From assembly GCA_004151065.3 (NCBI GenBank), contig NWUY0303929878.1, forward strand, positions 1 through 13,477: 13,477 nucleotides of DNA, read 5' to 3'. Position 1 is the stretch's first letter; every line of letters begins with the position of its first letter. Position numbers and translations under genes: made by a program. The notes beneath the pieces are model-generated. The model worked only from the letters and a program-made list of their open reading frames with translations. It was not told the DNA's origin and did not search any database. Source of the stretch: Larix sibirica (Eukaryota; Streptophyta; Pinopsida; Pinales; Pinaceae). This document shows positions 1 to 7,853 of the stretch, in pieces.

Positions 1-635
1 CATACTCTCTCTTACAATTTTGTTTATTTATTTTGCTCAAACTTGTGGGCATAACAATGAGTGAATCATAATGAAGAGTTGTCCAAAAATTCCATTTTTA
101 TTTCTCTATATTGTATAGTATACAATGGTATTTTAGAAACAAGTGATGTTGAGAGTCCCTAATACCTAGTTTTGTACACAAGGTATGAAAGTCATTAGCA
201 TACTACAACATAATTTGATCTTTACCTTTGTGCATGGTTGTACAACTTGTGTACTTGTATGAACAGTTTCCACAATGTATATATTCCTCCTTGAGGGTGT
301 TGGAAAATACCCACTAAGTGGGTTTCGTTGCATATAGTTCATAGTCCATGGCATGTTACATATAGTAAGTATCCCAACAATATTTGACATAGGGAAGAGA
401 CTTTATAAATGTGAAGGTAATCTTCTTACTATTGGAATGTTGTGAACTGAGAAATAAGCATGTACAAAATTTATCCATCTCTCTAAAGCTTCTGCATCTA
501 TCTTTCCTTCAAATAAAAGGGTATCAAAATTAGCTTGTACCTTGAAGGGTATCCTTCATTCCAAATAAGTGTTTGTTGAAGGTGCCTTTGTTGTTGTTTG
601 GAGTCTTCAAAGGATCTTACCAAAATGGTTGATCA
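1..635 (-). pseudogene. gag: Decayed Ty3/gypsy retrotransposon gag, truncated by the window edge
   Basis: This is a broken Gag (capsid) gene of a plant Ty3/gypsy-type LTR retrotransposon, read right to left. Around 540-430 the minus strand reads FEGKIDAEALERWINF and then AYFSVHNIP, matching the plant Gag pattern of (F)DGKxDxExxxxWxxxxxxYFxxxxxP. A one-base shift near 425 moves to a second frame that continues to the left edge. That frame reads ITFTFIKSLPYVKYCWDTY, then TLKEEY, then NDFHTLCTKLGIRDS and HHLFLKY, the usual order for this family. Four stops interrupt it, at 356-358, 314-316, 203-205 and 98-100. The zinc knuckle, protease, RT and integrase would lie beyond position 1. The N-terminal end is uncertain: a third frame holding a glutamine-rich stretch (QQQRHLQQ) covers about 545-635, and an open but unrecognised stretch continues to 824. 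It is certainly inactive. Family assignment rests on motif recall, not a search. Confidence 0.8.
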
Positions 636-1078
636 ATTTGCTCCTCTATCACTTAAGGGCTTAGGCTTGGAGCAAAAAATTAATAGGATATCCTTCTCTA
701 TCATCTTCCATGGGATGCCACTTGAGATGGTGAACCAATGCTTCAGTTTGATTTTTATTTCAATGCCCAACTCCCTATACCCTAACCTTGTTAGGGACAT
801 ACATGAATAAACCATATAGCACAAACTGCTTCGCTATGAACGATTTGGATTGATTCAGTTATAAATTTGTTAAATCATAACCACCACCAAACACTTTGTT
901 AGCCAACTACTTATCTTAGGGCATGAAAATCTAACCTCAAACACTAGTTAGAACCAAAGTTTTGCATTGGATTTGACATAACCATTGAAAAGTTTTACAT
1001 AGTACAATGACATGCTAAAATGTGTCATTATTTTTATATAAATCATGGTAAATGTGAAAAAAAATTAAGAATTTACAC
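636..1078. other. Non-coding stretch, possible Gag N-terminus on its left
   Basis: Short overlapping open frames occur on both strands at 598-824. Neither shows a recognisable motif. The minus-strand one lies in the frame that leads into the glutamine-rich part of the decayed gag, separated from it by a TGA at 633-635, so it may be the former Gag N-terminus. From 825 to 1078 I see AT-rich sequence with no coding, RNA or LTR signal. Confidence 0.4.
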
Positions 1079-1142
1079 GAGTCATCTACAATAAGTTTTG
1101 GACTTTTCAAGAGTCATCTACAATAAGTTTTGGACTTTTCAA
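1079..1142. repeat. Perfect 32 bp tandem duplication
   Basis: Two identical 32 bp copies lie head to tail at 1079-1110 and 1111-1142, each starting GAGTCATCTACAA and ending GGACTTTTCAA. Zero differences suggest a recent event. Confidence 0.97.
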
Positions 1143-1191
1143 GTGCCATAACATGTGTTCTTATATTGAATCATCTCATTTGTTCAATTAA

Positions 1192-1495
1192 ATTGTTATT
1201 TATATTATTTTAATTTTTTATTTAATTTAAAAGTAATCAAAAGTGGTTTATAAAAGTTTTTTTTATTTTTCTTTATTTTTTATTTTAAAAATTGTTTGAT
1301 AATTATTATGTGATATCATTGTTATTTATATTATTTTGATTTTTTTTTAAATTCTTGATTTAATTTAAAAGTAATCAAAAGTGGTTTATAAAAGGTTTTT
1401 TTTGAGTTTTCTTTATTCTTGATTTTAAAAATTGTTTGATAATTATTATGTGATACCATGTTTGAAAGTGGTTTGAGAACTATTATGTGGTACCA
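1192..1495. repeat. Tandem duplication of about 126-140 bp plus a partial third copy
   Basis: Unit 1 spans 1192-1317 and unit 2 spans 1318-1457. Both contain AAAAGTAATCAAAAGTGG, TTTATAAAAG and AATTGTTTGATAATTATT in the same order and end with TATGTGATA(T/C)C. Unit 2 has small insertions in its T-rich parts. A shorter degenerate third copy at about 1458-1495 repeats only the end, as AAGTGGTTTGAGAACTATT and TATGTGGTACC. The sequence is very AT-rich with long T runs and has no coding potential. Confidence 0.9.
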
Positions 1496-2158
1496 TGTTC
1501 GAAAATGGCTTTTTCCTAAGACTTTTACATTATTGACTTTTTAACATAGAATTTCCATCCAAAGACCACTTTGCCTTTAAATTAAAATTTTAATAATCAC
1601 AAAGCATGTGCACTTCGAATCTCCAAGCAGATTAAAAACATCGATTTTATTTTATTCATTGTATGAGGATGAGTTCGAGTAATATATACATTATGTAATA
1701 CCATGGAACTATCATTAAACATATAAATCAAACATCATATTCTTCCATTTTATTTACATTAAAGTGTGCGTCATATAATATTTCTCTAATCTTGAAGATT
1801 CGCATAGACAAAGTTTGAGATCGGTTTCCTTTCATATTATCACATCACACGGAATTCAATAAACAAACTTTAGACTTTAATGTTCGAGTATCTGTTTCAC
1901 AACTTCATGGTAGGTGAAAGGACAATTTGTTTTGTTGCGAAAGCTCATAGATTTATGAATAGTAAACATCTTCTTTTTGACATTACATAAAGAACAAACA
2001 CAAAATGCCCCACAATTGTTTTATCATGATAATTAATAAATAAAATTGGCGAGATATCGAAATATTGTTTATAACGTGTAATCCAAGATTTCGAAACATG
2101 TGGATGGGAGCATGAATACATGAAAGTAGATTCCGATTCCGCTAAGGTCCATATCTAA
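1496..2158. other. AT-rich stretch with no recognised feature
   Basis: I see no long open frame, repeat or element terminus here. The sequence is less simple than the T-rich repeats to its left and contains scattered CpG dinucleotides. It may be old unique or transposon-derived DNA beyond recognition by eye. Confidence 0.5.
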
Positions 2159-2322
2159 TTATTTTGCATCATATGATGGCCATGAAAATAAAGTATTTGA
2201 CTTATTTGACATAATTGAATCTTAATTTGCAACATCATATTTATTTTGCATCATATGATGGCCATGAAAATAAAGTATTTGACTTATATGACATAATTGA
2301 ATCTTAATTTGCAACATCATTT
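2159..2322. repeat. Near-perfect 82 bp tandem duplication
   Basis: Copies at 2159-2240 and 2241-2322 match at about 80 of 82 positions. Each contains ATTTTGCATCATATGATGG and then AATTGAATCTTAATTTGC. One difference is CTTATTTGAC against CTTATATGAC, and the other is at the distal boundary. The low divergence points to a recent local duplication. Confidence 0.96.
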
Positions 2323-2488
2323 TCAATGAATAGATGAAGATGTTTTTTAAAAATTACACGCTCAACAACCTAGCTTTCTATGGAGGCCCTTCCCAAAAAG
2401 TCTTTCCACAAAGATGGTTGGTTATTCTTCTTATTTCGAGAAGAAAACCAAATCTTGATACATAAGACAATACATATTCATAATCAAT

Positions 2489-2638
2489 GGATATGTTCAC
2501 CTACAAAATTCACAATCTATTATAATTTACTTGCCATATGGAGATATATGTGTTGCTTGGATATGTTCACCTACAAAATTCACAATCTATTATAATTTAC
2601 TTGCCATATGGAGATATATGTGTTGCTTGGTTGCTTGG
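2489..2638. repeat. Perfect 70 bp tandem duplication with an 8 bp tail repeat
   Basis: Copies at 2491-2560 and 2561-2630 are identical, beginning ATATGTTCACCTACAAAA and ending ATATGTGTTGCTTGG. A GG precedes each copy. The last eight bases, TTGCTTGG, are repeated once more at 2631-2638, which looks like slippage at the junction. A 71-codon open frame at 2380-2595 crosses the duplication and shows no recognisable protein motif, so I do not call it a gene. Confidence 0.97.
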
Positions 2639-2851
2639 TGGTAAAGGTTTAAACCAACCTTTTAGCAAATCACTCTAAAATTGATTCGTTGGTTGGTAGA
2701 TCTATTTATCCATATTGATGTAAATTGGCCAAGCAACACCACCAAGGAGGATGCAACTATTTGTTTGATGTGTCTATCTGTCCAATCCTTAAAGGTCTCT
2801 TCCTCTTATCCAAGCTCTTCCTCTTATCCAATTATTAACTATTGTGTATCT
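2639..2851. other. Non-coding stretch with an 18 bp direct repeat
   Basis: CTCTTCCTCTTATCCAA occurs at 2797-2813 and again at 2815-2831, a period of 18 bp. This puts a duplicated serine-rich stretch into a 64-codon open frame (2681-2875) that otherwise shows nothing recognisable. The stretch ends where the putative LTR begins. Confidence 0.7.
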
Positions 2852-3172
2852 TGTTGTGGAAGCATGAGTAGCTAGTTAGTTATCCTTCTACCTACATGCA
2901 TTACTATTTAATTGTTTTATCTTAGCCTCAACATGTGTGCATCTTATGTGGATCCATTGTAATCCTTTATAAAGGCTATTTGGCCAGAAAAATGGATCAT
3001 CAATCTTTCTTGAATCAACTTTCTTAAATCTCTTATGTCTTTTTTTCCTAGGTTTATTCTTCTTGGTTCATCTTATTAACGCTTTCATTGTTTCAGGGCT
3101 AGATATATAGGTTGCTTAATATATTAGTTTATGATGAGAGACTCTTGAAGCATTACCTTCAGAATTATATCA
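2852..3172 (+). mobile_element. Putative solo or 5' LTR of a copia-type retrotransposon
   Basis: The block starts TGTTGTGGAAGC and ends TATATCA, satisfying the TG...CA rule. It is about 321 bp, a normal copia LTR size. A TATAAA box at 2968-2973 is followed by a T/C-rich stretch as expected of U3-R. Two bases after the end lies a tRNA-iMet primer-binding site. No second copy of this LTR occurs in the window, so the boundaries cannot be confirmed by LTR-LTR comparison and the left end in particular is a guess. The element would read rightward, opposite to the gag at 1-635, so they are separate insertions. Internal sequence to the right shows no recognisable gag-pol. Confidence 0.5.
2968..2973 (+). 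promoter_or_regulatory. TATA box of the putative LTR promoter
   Basis: TATAAA lies in the context CCTTTATAAAGGC, about 200 bp before the primer-binding site. That position suits the U3 promoter of a short LTR. Whether it is active is unknown. Confidence 0.4.
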
Positions 3173-3174
3173 GT

Positions 3175-3186
3175 TGGTATTAGAGC
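3175..3186 (+). other. Retrotransposon primer-binding site (initiator tRNA-Met type)
   Basis: TGGTATTAGAGC differs by one base (C to T, a likely decayed methyl-cytosine) from TGGTATCAGAGC, the complement of the 3' end of plant initiator tRNA-Met used by most copia and many gypsy elements. It is followed by ATGGTC, also common after such sites, and sits two bases after the proposed LTR end. Confidence 0.65.
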
Positions 3187-4371
3187 ATGGTCACTCAAAT
3201 CCTTAGCTTCCTCCCTCAAGGGATTCATCTCCTCACTCGATATCCTCTCTCTATAGACACACAAATCCAAAAAATGTTCCTTGCAACCTCTTCTACAAAG
3301 TAGTGCTTCCACCCAATCACTAGCATTTTTAGATGGATCCGATAGCTAGTATTTTTCCATAGCTATGAATATATTTTCATTGTTGTTTGTTACCTAGTGG
3401 TCCTCTAATGCAATGCAAATATATATTATTTCCTTTGTACACTCACCTCTTTATTATGTTTATATCAATGTGCATATGTTTTCCCACAATAGCCACCCAA
3501 CACTCAATTGCATAGAAACATCACTCTCTAGGTGTCACCGTGTTTCCAAGCGAATCTACCTAGGTTTTTTACCCAAGATTCAATGCCACCTTCCCTACAA
3601 CTCATGCCATCCAATATTTTGGACACAAAATGGTTAAGACACAAATACAATCATTGGGTGTCTATATCACTACAGATGAAATTTGATGCATCGTTGAGGA
3701 GGATTCTAGAATCATTGATTGGGAGTAATAACATGGTCGTTCTCTTTTGAATTTTCTAATTATCTCAACCATTATCTTCAATGGGGAATTTCACTATTCA
3801 TTTCAAAGTCAATATTACAAGGAATGGTCAACCCAGAAATTCACAAAGGAAGCAAGAGACATTTATTTCCCAAACAACAAGTCATCAAGAGTGTTGCATC
3901 ACGTATCTGATCATGATGAATTAGTTCTACTCAAACATTCTCAAGGGATCATTCAATATTGAGATTCAAAGACAAAGGAAAGGTACATGCTTAGTCACAC
4001 AATGTGACATACCATTTTTAGTTGAAGCTTGAATTACATGTTCGATTAGGTTTTTTAGCAACCTTAGCACACCAACAAAACCCTATCCTTTTGTCACTAG
4101 CACCAAATATTTCATCACAATGATAGGAGATCAAGCCAACAACACACATAATCAACATGCCTCTACTTTTTTGGGTTTCCAAAAAACTCTAGATACATAT
4201 CATATCTCTTTAGAGGAAGCAATCTAGTCAATGAGCTCACTCATTGTCGGTGTATTATATAGGTCAAGTTTCTTTTTTCCTAACATATTTGATCTAAATG
4301 GAATTTCACACCATTTAAGTGATTACTGCCCATTTCATTAAATATGGACTTATACAACATAATCTAGACGA
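3187..4371. other. Probable decayed retroelement interior, no gene identified
   Basis: This follows the putative LTR and primer site and would be the leader and gag region of that element. Only short open frames are present: overlapping 62-74 codon frames at 3413-3962 on the plus strand, and a 62-codon one at 3124-3312 on the minus strand. A 64-codon frame without an early ATG at 4033-4227 contains MIGDQANNTHNQHA near its middle. None shows a Gag, protease, integrase or RT signature that I recognise. Either the element is too eroded, or it is a non-autonomous type. Confidence 0.4.
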
Positions 4372-4575
4372 GAAAAGTGCAAAAACAAACTTTCTAAAGC
4401 CCAAGACAACCTTTATAAAGTGCAAAATCAAGTTTAAAAAGTGTGATTTCCAATTCCAAAAGTGCAATTTTTTATTCCAAAAGTGTGAGTTCTTTTGATT
4501 CAAAATGTGTGATTTTTTATTCAAAATGTGCGATTTTTTATTCCAAAAGTGTCTTTCTATTCCAAAAAGTGAAAC
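4372..4575. repeat. Minisatellite of about 21 bp
   Basis: Six or more units start at 4437, 4458, 4479, 4502, 4523, 4545 and 4564 (spacing 19-23 bp) with the pattern AAAAGTGTGATTTTTTATTCC. More degenerate units occur upstream at 4372 and 4414. Because 21 is a multiple of three, the minus strand stays open and encodes a seven-residue repeat close to NKKSHIL or NKKSHFW inside a 100-codon frame at 4315-4617. I regard that frame as a by-product of the repeat. Confidence 0.85.
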
Positions 4576-4687
4576 CCACATTTTGATTTCATAAATGATT
4601 TTTTTTATTATTAACAAATTCGTCCATCTTGGCCAAATAAATTTGGAAATTCAACAATTTGTTTGTTTAGGCTGAATTCTTGTTCAA

Positions 4688-4830
4688 TTTCAATTTGCAT
4701 GTGTTTGTAGGGGCATGTGTGTGTTTGCGGGGACATTAAAATTTGGTTTGCATGTGTTTGTAGGGATGCTGAAATTCAGTTTGCATGAGTTTGCAAGGGC
4801 ATGCATGTGTTTTAGGGATGTACATTTGGA
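4688..4830. repeat. Degenerate G/T-rich tandem repeat
   Basis: The core TTTGCATGTGTTTGTAGGG recurs with variations at about 4694, 4747 and 4780. Shorter relatives such as GCATGTGTGTGTTTGCGGGG and GCATGCATGTGTTTTAGGG lie between and after them. Spacing is irregular (roughly 30-55 bp), so this is an old or nested array. The strand is strongly G/T-biased. No coding signal is seen. Confidence 0.75.
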
Positions 4831-4980
4831 GTGTAGTAAAATAGTAAAATTTATAGTAACCATTATTCTCAGAGCTTAAAAACCACTTTCACCATTGGAT
4901 CAACTACTTTTGTTGCAAAAGGCATTTAAAATGACGATGATTCGCTCATTTTAAAAAATCAACAACAGTGATCTAAAAAC

Positions 4981-5170
4981 ATATGTTTACAAATGTTTGG
5001 AAGGGATATCCAATGCCTGAGTTCATTTAAGAGAAAATGGATTAGGGATTGTTTTTATAAGGTTGGGTGTTGGGGTCTTGAAAAACACGATAATTCTATG
5101 TGTGGAGATAATATTACTATAGCCAATTTTTTTAGCAAAAAATGTAAAAACATATATATTATCTTGTGGC
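4981..5170 (+). pseudogene. Fragment of a plant LINE ORF2, reverse transcriptase-proximal zinc-finger (zf-RVT) region
   Basis: Plant L1-type LINE polyproteins carry a segment after the RT domain with the pattern WKGI...(V)GNG...FWxDxWxGDxxLxxxFPxLY. Here one frame reads NVWKG near 4992. After a shift, another reads FYKVG, then DNSMCGDNITIANFF and SKKCKNI, aligning with VGNG, DxxWCGDxxLxxxFP and LY in the expected order and nearly the expected spacing. The second frame is open from 4993 to 5229, but similarity fades after about 5170. No RT catalytic motif (YADD) is visible to the left. This is a short, dead fragment. It lies on the same strand as the LINE RNase H remnant at 12317-12680. The call is pattern recognition only. 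Confidence 0.45.
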
Positions 5171-5229
5171 CATTATCACATCACATCCTCCCCCATGGGC
5201 CAACCAACATGACTAGTACACGTCGATGA

Positions 5230-5773
5230 GGGAGGAAGGTTTTGTGGAAACAAGGATTAATTCAGGGCTTAAATGTTGAGGGTGACGATTATCAAAGATT
5301 TGATGAACACATGCTAATGCGATAGGACTTGGGCATATCTTAATCCATGACATTGGGAGAAGGTGGGACAATTTTGCACATTGTCGACATTATGGACTAG
5401 GTGGGAAAGAGAATTTTAAGCAATGAGTATTCGATGGGGGCATGGTTACGGAGAAATATTTATCTTTCCGATCTCATTCAAATTGTCTTCAATTCACATC
5501 ATCATGGAGAGAGTGGTGGGAAGGACTATTGGAACTGAAATTATTTTGTGCGTGTTCTTAGAGATTGGTGGATACCCTGGTTGCTCTAGAATCCATCCAT
5601 GCCCTCATGAAAATGGGATAGAGGTATAAGAGGGACGGGGACTCGACCCCATCTAGTGTCGGAGGAGATGGACCCCCTCTAGTCCCTCCACAACCACATC
5701 CCATATCATATCGAGGTGTCCATTGAGGATATGGAGGCTCTTTCAATTGTTGTTGAAGGTCAACCTAGACTAA
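5230..5773. other. Relatively GC-rich stretch with broken, unidentified open frames
   Basis: Open frames at 5423-5629 (plus, 68 codons) and 5558-5746 (minus, 62 codons) overlap head on. A third plus frame with stops reads LVALESIHALMKMG near 5580-5620, followed by a proline-rich stretch (GPPLVPPQPHP) near 5670-5700. Composition is richer in G and C than the surroundings. This suggests former coding sequence of a retroelement, possibly continuous with the broken frame at 5774-6052, but no family can be named. Confidence 0.35.
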
Positions 5774-6052
5774 GAAGTTGGCAGGGATCCTTATTGGTTG
5801 GTTGGTAACCTACTAGTTGAAGCTCTCATGGAACAAGAATAGATTCAACAAGCTGAAGTGCATGCCATCACCACCATCAGGGCCTCCTTCTTCACTTATC
5901 TACAAGATTTGGATTGACTTATGGAGGCAGTGGAAGTTATGTTTCAACTTGTGATCCTAGACGTTGGAGATGAAAACCATCCCATTCAACTCTCATATGA
6001 TGATCACTCTCAAAAATATATTTATGATGATGCTTTGGTTCCAAGACGTTAG
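5774..6052 (+). pseudogene. Broken reading frame of unknown, possibly retroelement, origin
   Basis: One plus frame stays open for about 93 codons apart from two stops: a TAG after EALMEQE and a TGA after LQDLD. Each is one substitution from a sense codon. Between them the peptide is rich in A, E, Q and L (IQQAEVHAITTIRA, LMEAVEVMFQLVILD), suggesting an amphipathic helix, and it ends with an acidic segment (DVGDENH, YDDHSQ, YDDA) before a TAG at 6050-6052. Upstream the frame continues past another stop at 5771-5773 into LFQLLLKVNLD. I do not recognise the family. A retroelement Gag N-terminus or plant-specific LTR-element ORF would fit. A chance frame is the alternative. Confidence 0.35.
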
Positions 6053-6323
6053 TTTTTTTGGGTTTTCAATTATGGCTTGTTATAGTTATAGTCCATATTA
6101 TTATGTCAATGTCCTATGGTTTTGGTCTAGTTTCCCCTATGGAAACAAGCATCTAGATATGTTGTTGCAAGTTTTGGGTGTTCAATTGTAATGGCTATTC
6201 TTAAAACTCTTAGTCTAGTGATAGCCTAGTATCCCCAAGAAGGGATGGTCATGATGAAAACTAGTTCTAAACTCTCACTCGGTATATTCTCAATTTTTTT
6301 ATAATAGTAGGTTCATGTCCACT
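6053..6323. other. Non-coding stretch, possible 3' tail of the preceding element
   Basis: A 75-codon open frame (5964-6191, plus) runs through here in a different frame from the broken ORF. It encodes a Y/F/W-rich peptide with no recognisable motif. Beyond 6191 I see nothing but AT-rich sequence leading into the TA repeat. Confidence 0.4.
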
Positions 6324-6420
6324 TATATATATATATATATATATTCAAAATTTAATAATATTGTGGAATTTTTAAATATATATATATATATTTTTGAATT
6401 TTAAATATATTGTTGAAATT
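6324..6420. repeat. Pair of (TA)n microsatellites in a degenerate 50 bp duplication
   Basis: Alternating TA runs occupy 6324-6344 and 6376-6391. Each is followed by a related segment, TTCAAAATTTAATAATATTG then TGGAATTTTT in the first and TTTTGAATTTTAAATATATTG then TTGAAATTTTT in the second. The whole therefore looks like an old tandem duplication of about 50 bp, not two independent microsatellites. The TA runs can form cruciforms and are likely length-variable. Confidence 0.85.
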
Positions 6421-7484
6421 TTTACCAAATTTTTTTATCGAATTATAAATTGTATGTACAAATTATTTCAGTATCGAAATCAATTCAAATTCAAAATTGA
6501 ACTTGAATTTGTTAACTATGATGTATAAGATGGAATGCATAGGTTTCCTCCTGACACATGCTAACAACCTCACGGAAGCCACCAGTCTCACTTTTACTTG
6601 CAAGTGGAAGAGAGAATGGGACGATGCTCGACTATCCCCAACCTAACGAGGTGTCCTCAAAGGATGCCAAGGAGTGGGCATGTTGAGGCTCTATGAAGTG
6701 TACTTTCTTCCACACAAAAGTTTCCCAAAGTGGTTTTCACATTCCTCTGCACTTTTGAAATAACCGCGATTTATCGTAATGCTATCATACTCTAATTATA
6801 AATCACATTTTGGAATATTGGATTGACTATAGTTATGGGATACCCTTGTTTAATGATTAAGATGGTGCAAATAAAAATTTTAAATTCACAACTTAAACAT
6901 TGCTTCCCTCACAGAATGAATGAGATCAATTTCTGAAGATCTCTTTCATTTTCTCTATAAGCATGTCACAAGGGTTTTTAAAATATTCAAGTTGCAATTG
7001 CATATATAATTTGTCAATATTGTAAAATCCAAGTGTAATAAATATACTGAGGATGTTGAATCCACATTTGCAATAAAAAATGAAATGAAAACAACAAAAA
7101 ATAAAAACATAAGCAAATTATATCGCTGAATTATACCAATAATTGTTCATGTAAAAACAAAATGCTAGATTGTTTATACTTCTTCTGACAACATTTATCC
7201 TTGAATCATGTCAATAGTGTAAAAAGAAATTAAAAATAATTGATTGTTTATATTTTTTTTTTTACAAAACACTTACCATCAATCTAAGGTATACAAATTT
7301 GTGTTATTTTTTTTATTGGATTAATAGACAAAGCTAGTGCACTCATATAACAATCTTAAATATTGATTACATTCATACATATTGTAATTGGGGTGAAATT
7401 TTTTATACCCCTATTCCATATCCTCTCCTTGATCATCATATATAGAGAGAAGAATGCATCCGTGAACAAAAGAACAAAGGATGC
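6421..7484. other. No gene identified; one GC-richer patch and one hairpin
   Basis: Positions 6541-6765 are richer in G and C than their surroundings and lack a convincing frame. The longest relevant one (6647-6763, plus) is only 38 codons. An imperfect inverted repeat with 13 bp arms (6915-6927 and 6938-6950, 12 of 13 pairs) contains GAGATC and GATCTC. From 6960 to 7484 the sequence is AT-rich with an 11-T run at 7253-7263. I see no RNA gene, LTR end or coding sequence. Confidence 0.45.
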
Positions 7485-7769
7485 TTAACAAAGTATATCG
7501 AAATAACAAAACACAATAAATAAAGATACAAATACAAAAGTACCTTCTACAACCATATCAAAAGAAGAAGCATAACGTGGCTGATGGTAGAAGACAAACA
7601 CCTTTTCCATGTATACCAAAGTGACAACACATATCCAAAATGAAATCAACGAGAAAAGCCACCAATAGCTAAAACCTTCAAACCTTTCGAAGACGAGGTA
7701 AAGAGGGTAATTAGAAAAACTTGAATTGCCACATCCTTTTTTATTGCATTTGAAAACCCCTTTTGATCT
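7485..7769 (-). CDS. Candidate open frame of 94 codons with two hydrophobic segments, unknown
   Basis: Between a TGA (7770-7772) and a TAA (7485-7487) on the minus strand there is an uninterrupted 94-codon frame. Its only internal ATGs are late, so as a stand-alone gene it would be short; it could instead be part of an exon or a pseudogene. Near the start is a cysteine pair in basic context (FKCNKKGCGNSSF). Next come NYPLYLVFERFEGF, a hydrophobic segment (WWLFSLISFWICVVTLVY), a polar loop (MEKVFVFYHQPRYASSFD) and a second hydrophobic segment (FVFVSLFIVFCYF). Two membrane helices with a short loop would fit. I do not recognise a family. The minus strand just upstream is pyrimidine-rich, which lowers stop frequency, so chance is a real alternative. 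Confidence 0.25.
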   Translation of the reverse strand, partial: RSKGVFKCNKKGCGNSSFSNYPLYLVFERFEGFSYWWLFSLISFWICVVTLVYMEKVFVFYHQPRYASSFDMVVEGTFVFVSLFIVFCYFDILC

Positions 7770-7853
7770 TCACCACTATCAATTTTGAGAATTAAATTGA
7801 AACTATTCAACATGGGAGAGGCACCTCAATTTAATAGAAGAGTGGACAAGAAT

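Noticed and set aside
110-126. A perfect 17 bp palindrome, ATTGTATA-G-TATACAAT.
   Set aside because: It sits within the decayed gag, is composed only of A, T and G/C at single positions, and is of a size expected by chance in AT-rich DNA.
3413-3962. Overlapping plus-strand open frames of 62-74 codons as possible Gag of the putative copia element.
   Set aside because: No Gag motif is visible, and the frames overlap each other in different phases as expected of chance frames.
6647-6763. A 38-codon plus-strand frame containing LPHKSFPKWFSHSS, resembling the PGSEIPxWFSHQS motif found after the LRRs of some plant TIR-NBS-LRR proteins.
   Set aside because: The match is about ten residues, with no LRR, NB-ARC or TIR motif anywhere nearby and a stop soon after. 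Chance is more likely.
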